Shown in pieces: positions 17,286-26,998 of a stretch of DNA of 64,000 nt. Positions within the stretch are counted from its first letter, which is position 1, and each line of letters starts with the position of its first letter. This stretch comes from Roseateles saccharophilus (GTDB lineage: Bacteria > Pseudomonadota > Gammaproteobacteria > Burkholderiales > Burkholderiaceae_C): positions 62,001 through 126,000 of the forward strand of contig NZ_SMBU01000010.1 of assembly GCF_004342485.1 (NCBI RefSeq), read 5' to 3'. A program made the position numbers and the translations under genes. The notes under the pieces were generated by a model, which was not told the DNA's origin, made no database searches, and saw only the letters and a program-made list of their open reading frames with translations.

Positions 17286-17674
17286 TCAGCGCTCCGTCTT
17301 CAGCGCGGCCAGCAGCGGCGAGCTGGCGTCCAGGGCCACGGGCTGGGGCTGGCCTTCGCCCTCGGGCAGCACGCGGATGACGAAGGCGATGCTGGTTGGC
17401 CTGTCCATCATCGCGGCCGCTAACCTGCCACATCGCACGCCGGATCGTCCGCTGCCGGTCGTAGGGCGTCTGGCGAAAGGCGACCCGCGTGATGGCACCG
17501 TCGTGCAGTCGGAAATGCACCAGCAGATCAATGGGCGAATCCACCGCCGGCAGGCTGAGGTTGTCGCGCAGCGTGTCGCCGTAGCCCGCGCAGACCTGCG
17601 ACACGTCGACGCGCGGCGCCCGGCGTGGCGACAAGGCCGGTGGCGAGCAGCTTGAGCTTGAGTTGCTGGAACAT
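17286..17674 (-). pseudogene. Frameshifted gene for a small exported protein
   Basis: An ATG at 17674 follows a perfect AAGGAGG ribosome site and begins a signal peptide (MFQQLKLKLLATGLVA). Sense-like sequence then continues in a second frame (VDVSQVCAGYGDTLRDNLSL onward to AMWQV). It finishes in a third frame (DRPTSIAFVIRVLPEGEG...KTER, stop at 17286). Two frameshifts therefore break a protein of about 125-130 residues. The family is unknown. Either the gene has decayed or the assembly contains two indels; the adjacent LuxR fragment favours decay. Confidence 0.68.
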
Positions 17675-17820
17675 GGTGACCTCCTTAGGTTGCATCCTTG
17701 GAGCGCAGCCATCGCGCTCGGAGCAAACTTGGTGGTCACCGCCGCAACGGCCCATGGCGATGATGAAAAAGCTAGTCAGCACTGCCTAGCCAAAGCTGCG
17801 GTGCCGACACGCCGCCCAAT

Positions 17821-17847
17821 GGAAACGGCCGCCTCGCGGCGGCCGTT
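17821..17847 (-). terminator. Terminator after phaB
   Basis: AACGGCCGCC-TCGC-GGCGGCCGTT forms a 10-bp stem 22 bases after the phaB stop, followed on the - strand by TT. The T-run is short, but the stem is very stable and marks the end of the pha operon. Confidence 0.7.
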
Positions 17848-17869
17848 CAAGCGCGGGCGAGGCGCTCGC

Positions 17870-18607
17870 TCAGCCCATGTGCAGGCCGCCGTTGCAGGAG
17901 AAGTCCGCACCGGTCGTGAAGCCGCTGTCCTCACCGGCCAGCCAGGTCACGACGGAGCCGATTTCCTCGGGCGTGCCCAGGCGCTTGACGGGAATGGTCG
18001 CGACGATCTTCTCCAGCACCTCGGGCTTGATCGCCTTGACCATGTCGGTGCCGATATAGCCGGGGCTGACGGTGTTGACCGTCACGCCCTTGGCCGCCAG
18101 TTCCTGGGCCAGGGCCATCGTGAAGCCGTGCATGCCGGCCTTGGCGGCCGAGTAGTTGGTCTGGCCGGCCTGGCCCTTCTCGCCGTTGACCGACGAGATC
18201 TGGATGATGCGGCCCCAGCCCTTCTCGACCATGCCCGGCACGACCTGCTTGGTCACGTTGAACATGGAGTTCAGGTTGGTGTCGATGACGGCCTTCCAGT
18301 CTTCGGGCGTCATCTTCAGGAACATGCGGTCGCGCGTGATGCCGGCGTTGTTGACGAGGACGTCGATGGCGCCGTGTTCGCTGATGGCTTTGGTGAAGGC
18401 CTCGACCGTCGAGTCCCAGTCGGCCACGTTGCCGACCGAGGCATGGAAGGCGAAGCCCAGGGCCTTCTGCTCGTCCAGCCACTTCTGATAGTCGCGGCTG
18501 GGGCCGCAACCGGCGATGACCTTGAAGCCCGCCTTGGCCAGCTTCTGGCAGATGGCGGTGCCGATGCCGCCCATGCCGCCGGTGACGTAGGCAATCTTTT
18601 GGCTCAT
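17870..18607 (-). CDS. phaB: Acetoacetyl-CoA reductase
   Basis: A 245-residue short-chain dehydrogenase that reduces acetoacetyl-CoA to (R)-3-hydroxybutyryl-CoA with NADPH, the second step of PHB synthesis. The Rossmann motif TGGMGGIG (residues 9-16), NNAG, and the catalytic set S139, Y152 and K156 (NYSAAK) are all present. The length equals that of Cupriavidus PhaB (246). It is the last gene of phaC-phaA-phaB; a 40-base gap separates it from phaA, and a GC-rich terminator follows. Confidence 0.97.
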   Translation of the reverse strand: MSQKIAYVTGGMGGIGTAICQKLAKAGFKVIAGCGPSRDYQKWLDEQKALGFAFHASVGNVADWDSTVEAFTKAISEHGAIDVLVNNAGITRDRMFLKMTPEDWKAVIDTNLNSMFNVTKQVVPGMVEKGWGRIIQISSVNGEKGQAGQTNYSAAKAGMHGFTMALAQELAAKGVTVNTVSPGYIGTDMVKAIKPEVLEKIVATIPVKRLGTPEEIGSVVTWLAGEDSGFTTGADFSCNGGLHMG

Positions 18608-18647
18608 TGGATGTCTCCTAGTGGTTGGAGTGGGGGAAAGAAAATTT

Positions 18648-19832
18648 TCAGCGCTCGACGGTCAGGGCCACGCCCATGCCGCCGCCGATGCACAGCGATG
18701 CGATGCCCTTCTTCGCGTCGCGCCGCTGCATCTCGTGCAGCAGCGTCACGAGGATGCGGCAGCCGCTGGCGCCGATGGGGTGGCCCAGCGCGATCGCGCC
18801 GCCGTTGACGTTGACCTTGCTGGTGTCCCAGCCCATCTCGTTGTGCACGGCACAGGCCTGGGCCGCGAAGGCCTCGTTGATCTCGAGCAGGTCCAGGTCG
18901 GCCGGCTTCCAGCCGGCCCGCTCCAGGGCCCTGCGGGCGGCAGGCACCGGGCCCATGCCCATGTAGGCGGGGTCCAGGCCGGCCGAGGCATAGGAGGCGA
19001 TGCGGGCCAGCGGCTTCAGGCCCAGGGCCGCGGCCTTGGCGGCGGTCATGACGACCACGCCGGCCGCGCCGTCGTTCAGGCCCGAGGCATTGCCGGCCGT
19101 CACGCTGCCGGCCTTGTCGAAGGCGGGCCGCAGGCCGGCCAGAACGTCGGCACTGGACTTGCGGTTGATGAACTCGTCGGCGGCGAAGACGACGGGGTCG
19201 CCCTTCTTCTGCGCGATGCTGAAGGGCACGATCTCGTCCTTGAAGCGGCCGGCGTCCTGGGCCGCGGCGGCCTTCTGCTGCGAGGCCAGCGCCAGCGCGT
19301 CCTGCTGTTCGCGGCTGATGCCGTACTTCTTCGCGACGTTCTCGGCGGTGATGCCCATGTGGTACTGGTTGTACACGTCCCACAGGCCGTCGTTGATCAT
19401 GGTGTCCACCATCTTCCAGTCGCCCATGCGCTGGCCGTCGCGCGAGCCGTTGAGCACGTGGGGGCTCAGGCTCATGCTCTCCTGGCCGCCGGCGATGACG
19501 ATGTCGCTGTCGCCGTCGCGGATGGCTTGGGCGGCCAGCATCACGGCCTTCAGGCCCGAGCCGCAGACCTTGTTGATGGTCATGGCCGGCACGGCTTGGG
19601 GCAGGCCGGACTTGATGACGGACTGGCGCGCCGGGTTCTGGCCAACGCCGGCCGTCAGCACCTGGCCGAGGATGACCTCGTTGATCTGGTCGCCGGCCAG
19701 GCCGGTGCGGCGCAGCAGGTCCTGGATGACGGCGGCGCCAAGCTCGCTGGCGGGGGTCTTGGCGAGCGTGCCGCCGAACTTGCCGATGGCGGTGCGCGCG
19801 GCAGCGACGATGACGATGTCTTCCTTGCTCAT
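18648..19832 (-). CDS. phaA: Acetyl-CoA acetyltransferase (beta-ketothiolase)
   Basis: A 394-residue thiolase that condenses two acetyl-CoA into acetoacetyl-CoA. The nucleophile is C89 in INKVCGSG, the signature NEAFAAQ and histidine in [14 protein letters not shown] follow, and the base is C381 in SLCIGGGMG. Length and motifs match PhaA of Cupriavidus necator (393). It lies between phaC, 185 bases upstream, and phaB. The long gap before it holds stem-loops that could set the phaC to phaAB ratio. Confidence 0.97.
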   Translation of the reverse strand: MSKEDIVIVAAARTAIGKFGGTLAKTPASELGAAVIQDLLRRTGLAGDQINEVILGQVLTAGVGQNPARQSVIKSGLPQAVPAMTINKVCGSGLKAVMLAAQAIRDGDSDIVIAGGQESMSLSPHVLNGSRDGQRMGDWKMVDTMINDGLWDVYNQYHMGITAENVAKKYGISREQQDALALASQQKAAAAQDAGRFKDEIVPFSIAQKKGDPVVFAADEFINRKSSADVLAGLRPAFDKAGSVTAGNASGLNDGAAGVVVMTAAKAAALGLKPLARIASYASAGLDPAYMGMGPVPAARRALERAGWKPADLDLLEINEAFAAQACAVHNEMGWDTSKVNVNGGAIALGHPIGASGCRILVTLLHEMQRRDAKKGIASLCIGGGMGVALTVER

Positions 19833-19917
19833 GGTTCAGCTTCCTTATCAGTGATCAGTGACAGCGCGCCTGCAGCGCGCACGAGGGATTCTTCGGACCG
19901 AGCGCCGGGCCGCTCCC

Positions 19918-19991
19918 AAGCCGGTCCGGCGGGCGATGTGCTTGCGGCTCAATGCCGCAAGCATCGCCGCCCCCTCGGGGGGCGGACCGGC
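19918..19991. repeat. Nested inverted repeats between phaC and phaA
   Basis: Three structures stack here: GCTTGCGGC-TCAAT-GCCGCAAGC (about 19940-19962), CCGCCCCC-TC-GGGGGGCGG (19967-19985), and an outer pair GCCGGTCCG / CGGACCGGC bracketing both. Together they could fold into a cruciform or mRNA barrier. The middle hairpin resembles the palindrome at 6277. There is no T-run. Confidence 0.7.
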
Positions 19992-20017
19992 GTACTCGCT
20001 GGGCCAGGGGTTTCATC

Positions 20018-21703
20018 TCAGGCTTTGACCTTGACGTACCGGCCCGGCGCCGGCTCGATGGATTTGTATTTGCGGTTGCCCGGCGCCTTGGGCGCGGGCT
20101 TGGGCGCGCCGGCATGCGAGGCCAGCCAGGCGGACCAGTCCGGCCACCAGCTGCCGGCATGCTCGGTGGCACCCTTGAACCAGGCCTCGGGGTCGGCCGG
20201 CAACGTGGCCCCCTTGGCGATCCAGTGGCTGCGCCTGGGCGGCTTGCCGGGCTTGGGCGGCGGATTGATGACGCCGGCGATATGGCCCGAGGCGCCCATC
20301 ACGAAGCGCTTCTTGCCGGCCAGGATCTGTGTGCTGCGGTAGGCGCTGGTCCAGGGCACGATGTGGTCCTCGCGCGAGCCGTAGATGTAGACCGGAGCCT
20401 CGATGGCGCCGAGGTCCAGCTTCTCGCCGCAGACGGTCAGCTTGCCCGGCTGCTTCAGCTCGTTCTGCAGATAGGTGTGGCGCAGATACCAGCAGTACAT
20501 CGGGCCCGGCAGGTTGGTCGAGTCGCCGTTCCAGTACAGCAGGTCGAAGGGCGGCGGCGCCTCGCCCTTCAGGTAGTTGCCGACGACATAGTTCCAGACC
20601 AGGTCGTTGGGGCGCAGGAAGCTGAAGGTCGTCGCCAGTTCCTGGCCGTGCAGCAGCTGCGGGCCCTTGGGCGAGTCGGGGCCGAGGGTGGCCTCGCGCA
20701 GGCGCACGCTGGCCTCGTCGACGAAGATGTCCAGGATGCCGTTGTCGCTGAAGTCCAGCAGCGTGGTCAGCAGCGTGACGCTGGCGGCCGGCTGTTCGCC
20801 GCGTGCGGCCAGCACGCCCAGCGCGGTGGCGAGGATGGTGCCGCCGACGCAGAAGCCCAGCGTGTTGATCTGGTCCTGACCCGAGATCTCCTGCGCGACG
20901 CGGATGGCTTGGATGGCGCCGCTCTCGATGTAGTCGTCCCAGCTCAGGTGCCGGACCGACTCGTCCGGGTTGCGCCAGCTGACGACGAAGACACGGTTGC
21001 CCTCGGCCACCGCGTAGCGGATCAGCGAGTTGTCGGGCTGCAGGTCGAGGATGTAGAACTTGTTGATGCAGGGCGGCACCATCAGCAGCGGCCGCGCCTT
21101 GATCTCGGCCGTCAGCGGCGCGTACTCGATGAGCTGGAAAAGCTCGTTCTCGTAGACGATGTTGCCGGCCGTCGTGGCCACGTTGCGGCCGACCTCGAAG
21201 GCGCTCTCGTCCGTCTGCGACACATGGCCGCGCTGCACGTCGCCCCACAGGTTCTGCAGTCCGCGCGACAGCGTCTCGCCGCTGCTGTCCAGCGCCAGTT
21301 TCTGGGCCTCGGGATTCAGCGCCAGGAAGTTGCTCGGCGAGGCCGCGTCGACGAACTGCTGCACGGCGAAGCGGATGCGTGCCTTGGTCTTGCCGTCGGC
21401 CTCGACCGCCGCGGCCATCTGCGACAGCGTGCGGCCGTTGAGCAGGTAGAGCTGGGTCAGGAAGCTGGCGGCCGGGTTGGAACGCCATTCGGGCGCCGCG
21501 AAGCGCCGGTCGCTGACGGTCGGAGCCTCGCTCTGGCCGAGCGACAAATTCCACAGCGCCGTGGCCTGCTGCAGATAGTCGGCTTGGAGTTCGGCCAGCG
21601 TGGCCGCTGAGATCTGCGGCAGATGCGCCATCTGCTGCATCAGCTCCGCAAAGGCCTGCCCCTCCGTCGGGGGCGGGGCGTCGTTCTTCTTGCGAGTGGC
21701 CAT
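20018..21703 (-). CDS. phaC: Class I polyhydroxyalkanoate synthase
   Basis: A 561-residue PHA synthase that polymerises (R)-3-hydroxyacyl-CoA at the granule surface. It has the class I N-terminal region, then the alpha/beta-hydrolase core with lipase-like box GFCVGG (catalytic C285), aspartate in SREDHIVPW and histidine in SGHIAGV. KSIEPAPGRYVKVKA is a typical C-terminus. The ATG at 21703 has a GAGGAAC site. A near-perfect sigma-54 element lies 50-65 bases upstream. pgeF lies upstream on the same strand, separated by a small gene on the opposite strand. phaA and phaB follow. Confidence 0.97.
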   Translation of the reverse strand: MATRKKNDAPPPTEGQAFAELMQQMAHLPQISAATLAELQADYLQQATALWNLSLGQSEAPTVSDRRFAAPEWRSNPAASFLTQLYLLNGRTLSQMAAAVEADGKTKARIRFAVQQFVDAASPSNFLALNPEAQKLALDSSGETLSRGLQNLWGDVQRGHVSQTDESAFEVGRNVATTAGNIVYENELFQLIEYAPLTAEIKARPLLMVPPCINKFYILDLQPDNSLIRYAVAEGNRVFVVSWRNPDESVRHLSWDDYIESGAIQAIRVAQEISGQDQINTLGFCVGGTILATALGVLAARGEQPAASVTLLTTLLDFSDNGILDIFVDEASVRLREATLGPDSPKGPQLLHGQELATTFSFLRPNDLVWNYVVGNYLKGEAPPPFDLLYWNGDSTNLPGPMYCWYLRHTYLQNELKQPGKLTVCGEKLDLGAIEAPVYIYGSREDHIVPWTSAYRSTQILAGKKRFVMGASGHIAGVINPPPKPGKPPRRSHWIAKGATLPADPEAWFKGATEHAGSWWPDWSAWLASHAGAPKPAPKAPGNRKYKSIEPAPGRYVKVKA

Positions 21704-21752
21704 GTGTTCCTCAGGTCTCAGTCATCGCCGCAGCGGTCATTTATGGGGCCAG

Positions 21753-21768
21753 TGCAATAAGCTTGCCA
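21753..21768 (-). promoter_or_regulatory. Probable sigma-54 promoter of phaCAB
   Basis: The - strand reads TGGCAAG-CTTA-TTGCA, which differs from the consensus TGGCACG-N4-TTGCA at one position and has exact GG-to-GC spacing. The predicted start is near 21742, about 39 bases before the phaC ATG. No convincing NtrC site was found nearby; an enhancer could lie inside the gene at 21833-22099. The promoter call is by motif only. Confidence 0.72.
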
Positions 21769-21832
21769 CATCTTGCCGACATGGCTTTGTAACTTTGGGC
21801 GCTGACGCGCTCATGACACACCCGTCTCATTC

Positions 21833-22099
21833 ATGTATCTCGTCGCCATCGCCTGGGCCTACGTCGCGCTGACGATGGCCGCAGCGGAAGCGCTCAGCCC
21901 GCAGGGCACCCTGCTCGGCGCCTTCATCACGCTGCTGCTCTACGGCGTGCTGCCGCTGGGCCTGCTGCTCTACATCCTCGGCACGCCGGGCCGCAAACGG
22001 CGCCGGCGCGCGGCCGAATCACTGGCCGAGGGCGATGCAAGCGGCCATGCGGCCGCGGGGCCGGCCGAGGGCCTCGCCGCGGAACGAGAAGAAGCGTGA
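21833..22099 (+). CDS. Small hypothetical membrane protein, overlapping the end of pgeF
   Basis: An 88-residue protein with two hydrophobic segments (residues 2-20 and 27-50), then a basic stretch (PGRKRRRRAAE) and an acidic Ala-rich tail. The last 81 bases overlap the 3' end of pgeF on the opposite strand, where both frames are open. It has no strong ribosome site. The hydrophobic N-terminus supports a real gene; the tail may have extended over the neighbour. Its role is unknown. Confidence 0.5.
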   Translation: MYLVAIAWAYVALTMAAAEALSPQGTLLGAFITLLLYGVLPLGLLLYILGTPGRKRRRRAAESLAEGDASGHAAAGPAEGLAAEREEA

Positions 22100-22747
22100 C
22101 TCGTCGGTCAGCGTGCACCAGCCGCCGCCGCTGACCTCGGTGACGCCGGCCGCCTGCAGGCGCTCGCGCGCCAGCAGGGCCAGGTCCGCACGCCAGCGCG
22201 GTTCGGGGTTGGGGCGATAGAGGAAGCCGGGCTGGTCGCGCGCCAGCGGCTCACGGCCGAAGGCCTGCACGACCTCCGGCCCGACCTCGAAGGCCTCGGG
22301 GCCGATGCAGGCGCCGAGCCAGGCCCCGACCTCACCGGGCTCGCAGCCCACCGCGCCGCACAGCTCGGCCACCGTGTTCTCCAGCACGCCCGCGGCCAGG
22401 CCGCGCCAGCCCGCATGGGCGCCGGCCACGCCCCCGGGCACAGCGAACAGCACCGGCAGGCAGTCGGCCACGAGGATGGCCACGGCCAGATCGGGATCGG
22501 TGGACACGGCGGCATCGGCCTGGGGCGCGTTGCCGTCGTGCCAGTCGGCGCGCAGGCGCACGACGCCGGCGCCATGCACCTGATCCAGGAAGACGGGCCG
22601 TGCGCCGAGCAACTCGGCCAGGCCGGCGCGATTGGCGCGCACCTCGTCGGGGTCGCCCGCCTTGCGCCCGAAATTCGGCCCGCGCGTCGTCATGAAGGCG
22701 GTCACGCCAGGCCAGTCCGGCTTCAGCCAGTTCGCGTCAGGCCGCAT
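22019..22747 (-). CDS. pgeF: Peptidoglycan editing factor PgeF (YfiH, laccase-domain multicopper family)
   Basis: A 242-residue protein of the DUF152/YfiH family. Family motifs seen are LDQVHGAGV, VADCLPVLF, GAHAGWRGLAAGV and GACIGPEAFEVG, in which His and Cys bind zinc. Characterised members remove L-serine-containing muropeptides from wrongly built peptidoglycan precursors or act on purine nucleosides. It starts 11 bases before the end of maiA (overlap), so they are coupled. Location next to phaC recurs in Burkholderiales. Confidence 0.9.
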   Translation of the reverse strand: MRPDANWLKPDWPGVTAFMTTRGPNFGRKAGDPDEVRANRAGLAELLGARPVFLDQVHGAGVVRLRADWHDGNAPQADAAVSTDPDLAVAILVADCLPVLFAVPGGVAGAHAGWRGLAAGVLENTVAELCGAVGCEPGEVGAWLGACIGPEAFEVGPEVVQAFGREPLARDQPGFLYRPNPEPRWRADLALLARERLQAAGVTEVSGGGWCTLTDESRFFSFRGEALGRPRGRMAACIALGQ

Positions 22748-23372
22748 CGGGGCAGACGCTGGGATGGGTGTTCGCGAAGGCCGGCAGGGCCAGGCAGGCG
22801 GCGTTGACGCGCATGACCGTCGGATAGGCCTCCAGCGGACAGTCGAAGCGCTGTGCGTTGTAGACCTGGGGCACCAGCAGGCAGTCGGCCAGGCCCGGCG
22901 TATCGCCGAAGCCGAACTGCCCCGCCGTGCCGGCCAGACGCTGTTCGACGATGGCCAGGCCGGTCGCCACCCAGTGGCGGTACCAGCGGTCCACCTCGTC
23001 CTGCGGATGGCCGAGGTCGTTCTTCAGATAGCGCAGCACACGCAGGTTGTTGACCGGATGGATGTCGCAGCCGATGTCCTGAGCCAGCGCCCTCACCTGC
23101 GCCCGCGCGACGGGGTCGCGCGGCAGCAGCGGCGGCTCGGGATGGGTCTCGTCCAGGTATTCGAGGATGGCCATGGACTGGCTCAGCCAGCGGCCGTCGT
23201 CCAGCACCAGGGCCGGCACGAGGTGCGACACCTGCTGGTTCGCGAAGGGCTCGGCGAACTGCTCGTTCTTCGCGAGATGGATCGGTATGTAGTCGTAGTC
23301 CAGGCCCTTCATCGCGAGGCCGATGCGCACGCGCCAGGAGGCCGAGGAGCGGAAGTAGTTGTAGAGCTTCAT
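22737..23372 (-). CDS. maiA: Maleylacetoacetate isomerase (zeta-class glutathione transferase)
   Basis: A 211-residue GST-fold enzyme. It converts maleylacetoacetate to fumarylacetoacetate with glutathione in tyrosine/homogentisate degradation. The zeta signature SSASWRVRIGLAMKG (usually SSCSWRVR) lies at residues 9-23; the change of the cysteine to alanine is unusual but not at the catalytic serine. ESMAILEYL-type motif appears as SQSMAILEYLDE. The other homogentisate genes are not nearby. A 32-base region with overlapping promoter elements separates it from the divergent Nudix gene. Confidence 0.9.
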   Translation of the reverse strand: MKLYNYFRSSASWRVRIGLAMKGLDYDYIPIHLAKNEQFAEPFANQQVSHLVPALVLDDGRWLSQSMAILEYLDETHPEPPLLPRDPVARAQVRALAQDIGCDIHPVNNLRVLRYLKNDLGHPQDEVDRWYRHWVATGLAIVEQRLAGTAGQFGFGDTPGLADCLLVPQVYNAQRFDCPLEAYPTVMRVNAACLALPAFANTHPSVCPDAA

Positions 23373-23404
23373 GCCCTTAATTTAGCGCCTCTAAACTCGG
23401 CCGC

Positions 23405-23959
23405 ATGCCCATCCCCAGCCGCTTCAAGCATTGCCCCAACTGCGGCACCGTGGTGGACTACCGCGTGCCGGCCGACGACAACCGCGAACGCGCCGTCTGC
23501 CCGGCCTGCCACGCCATCCACTACCAGAACCCGCTGAACGTCGTCGGCACGCTGCCGGTCTGGGAGGCCGATGGCCGCGTGCTGCTGTGCCGCCGCGCGA
23601 TCGAGCCGCGCCACGGCCTGTGGACGCTGCCGGCCGGGTTCATGGAGCTGGGCGAGACGACGGCCGAGGGCGCGCTGCGCGAGACCCAGGAGGAGGCCGG
23701 CGCCGACGTGGAGATGGGGCCGCTTTACACGGTGCTCAACGTCGTGCGGGTGGGCCAGGTCCACCTGTTCTACCGCGCGCGGCTGCGCTCGCCGGAGTTC
23801 AACCCGGGGCCGGAGTCGCTGGAGGCGCGCCTGTTCGCCGAGAGCGAGATCCCCTGGGACGACATCGCCTTCAAGACGACGCGCGAGACGCTGCGCTGCT
23901 TCTTCGAGGACCGCCGCCGCGGCAGCAGCTACGGCTTGCACGACATCGACATCGCTTGA
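23405..23959 (+). CDS. Nudix hydrolase with N-terminal zinc ribbon
   Basis: A 184-residue protein with a zinc ribbon at residues 10-39 (HCPNCG...VCPACH) and a Nudix domain with the box GFMELGETTAEGALRETQEE followed by AG. Zinc-ribbon Nudix proteins of this layout hydrolyse NADH, ADP-ribose or related nucleotides; substrate is unproven. The ATG at 23405 has no ribosome site, but TAAACT lies seven bases upstream, which fits a leaderless mRNA. It is divergent from maiA. Confidence 0.9.
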   Translation: MPIPSRFKHCPNCGTVVDYRVPADDNRERAVCPACHAIHYQNPLNVVGTLPVWEADGRVLLCRRAIEPRHGLWTLPAGFMELGETTAEGALRETQEEAGADVEMGPLYTVLNVVRVGQVHLFYRARLRSPEFNPGPESLEARLFAESEIPWDDIAFKTTRETLRCFFEDRRRGSSYGLHDIDIA

Positions 23960-24013
23960 TCGGGCCCCGCGGCGCGCGCATCATCACCAGCACCCAAACG
24001 ACAGAGGCTGGTC

Positions 24014-24784
24014 ATGTCGACGCGGCGCATGTGGTGCAAGGCGGGCCTGGGCTGGATGGGCGCCCTGGCACTGGCCCGGACAGCCCGCGCAACACAGCTA
24101 CGCGCCGTCGGCTCGCAGTTCGCGCGCATCTTCGAAGGCAGCGAAGGACTGCCGCCCCGGGGCCTGGCCGTGGACCTGCTGGGCCAGCTCTTCGGCGACG
24201 GCCTACGCTGCGAATGGCTGCCCTGGTCGCGCGCCCAGCTGATGTTGGAGCAGGGCGAGGCCGACATCCTCATCGGCCCCTACCGCACGCCAGAGCGCGA
24301 GACGCGCATGCTGTTCAGCGTGCGCTCCTTCTATTCCGACGCGATGGTCTGGTATGCCCGCCGCGGCGAGGAGGCACGCTGGACGGGTGAGTTCGCCGAG
24401 GTCGCGCAGACGTCGGTGGCGGCCGTGCGCGGCTGGGCCTATGGCAGCCGCTTCGAGCGCATGAGGACATCCCTGGCCCAGCTGACCTGGGTGCAGAACG
24501 TGGACGCGGGGCTGCAGATGCTGATGAAGCACCGCGTCGAGCTGTTCGCGGCCAACGACCGCAACTGCCAGCCGGTGCTGCAGAGGCTGAACCTGGCGGA
24601 CGCCGTCGCGCGCTGCTCGCCGCCTCTGGACGTGCTGCACGGCCATATGGCCTTCGCGCGCAGCGCCGCCGGCGAGGCGCTATCGCAGCGCTATGACCAG
24701 GCCTTCGAGCAGTGGCTGCGCACCGGCTCGGCGGCCGAGCTGTACCGCCGCTGGGGCGTGGACAGGCCGGTCACCGCGCTCTAG
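24014..24784 (+). CDS. Periplasmic amino-acid-binding-like protein (SBP_bac_3 type), no linked transporter
   Basis: A 256-residue exported protein. The N-terminus has a basic stretch (MSTRRMWCKAG) then a hydrophobic segment ending ALARTARA. The remainder fits the type II periplasmic binding fold (DLLGQLFGDGLRCEWLPWSR, EQGEADILIGPYRTPER). No permease or ATPase gene is adjacent, so it may be an orphan sensor or a solute-binding domain. The gene's 3' end overlaps the small membrane gene at 24781 by four bases on the opposite strand. A second orphan of the same type is at 49309. Confidence 0.8.
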   Translation: MSTRRMWCKAGLGWMGALALARTARATQLRAVGSQFARIFEGSEGLPPRGLAVDLLGQLFGDGLRCEWLPWSRAQLMLEQGEADILIGPYRTPERETRMLFSVRSFYSDAMVWYARRGEEARWTGEFAEVAQTSVAAVRGWAYGSRFERMRTSLAQLTWVQNVDAGLQMLMKHRVELFAANDRNCQPVLQRLNLADAVARCSPPLDVLHGHMAFARSAAGEALSQRYDQAFEQWLRTGSAAELYRRWGVDRPVTAL

Positions 24785-24978
24785 CGCCGCCCGCTGCCGA
24801 GCACCCGCGCCGGCAGCATGACGATGGCGCGCAGCAGCTCGAAGGCGCCCTCGACCGCAATGCCCAGCAGCCTGAAGGGCAGCGTGATCAGCCAGACCAC
24901 GGGCCACAGCAGCAGGGCCAGCAGCGCCAGCGGCCAGCAGACCACGAAGAGCACGCACCAGAGCAGGAAGCTGAACAT
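24781..24978 (-). CDS. Small membrane protein, unknown
   Basis: A 65-residue protein with two closely spaced hydrophobic helices (residues 3-22 and 24-45) and a basic C-terminus. An AAGGAG site lies nine bases before the ATG, which supports translation. It sits 15 bases after the S9 peptidase gene on the same strand and is probably co-transcribed with it. I do not recognise the family. Confidence 0.72.
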   Translation of the reverse strand: MFSFLLWCVLFVVCWPLALLALLLWPVVWLITLPFRLLGIAVEGAFELLRAIVMLPARVLGSGRR

Positions 24979-24993
24979 CGCGATCTCCTTCGA

Positions 24994-26901
<1,908 letters not shown>

Positions 26902-26998
26902 GGAGTCTCCGTGTGAATGTGTAGGCAGACTCTAGCCAGCCGCAGGCCCCTCCCCCATCGGGGTTGTGACGAAGCGGCGGATTCGCGGGATGGCCGGC

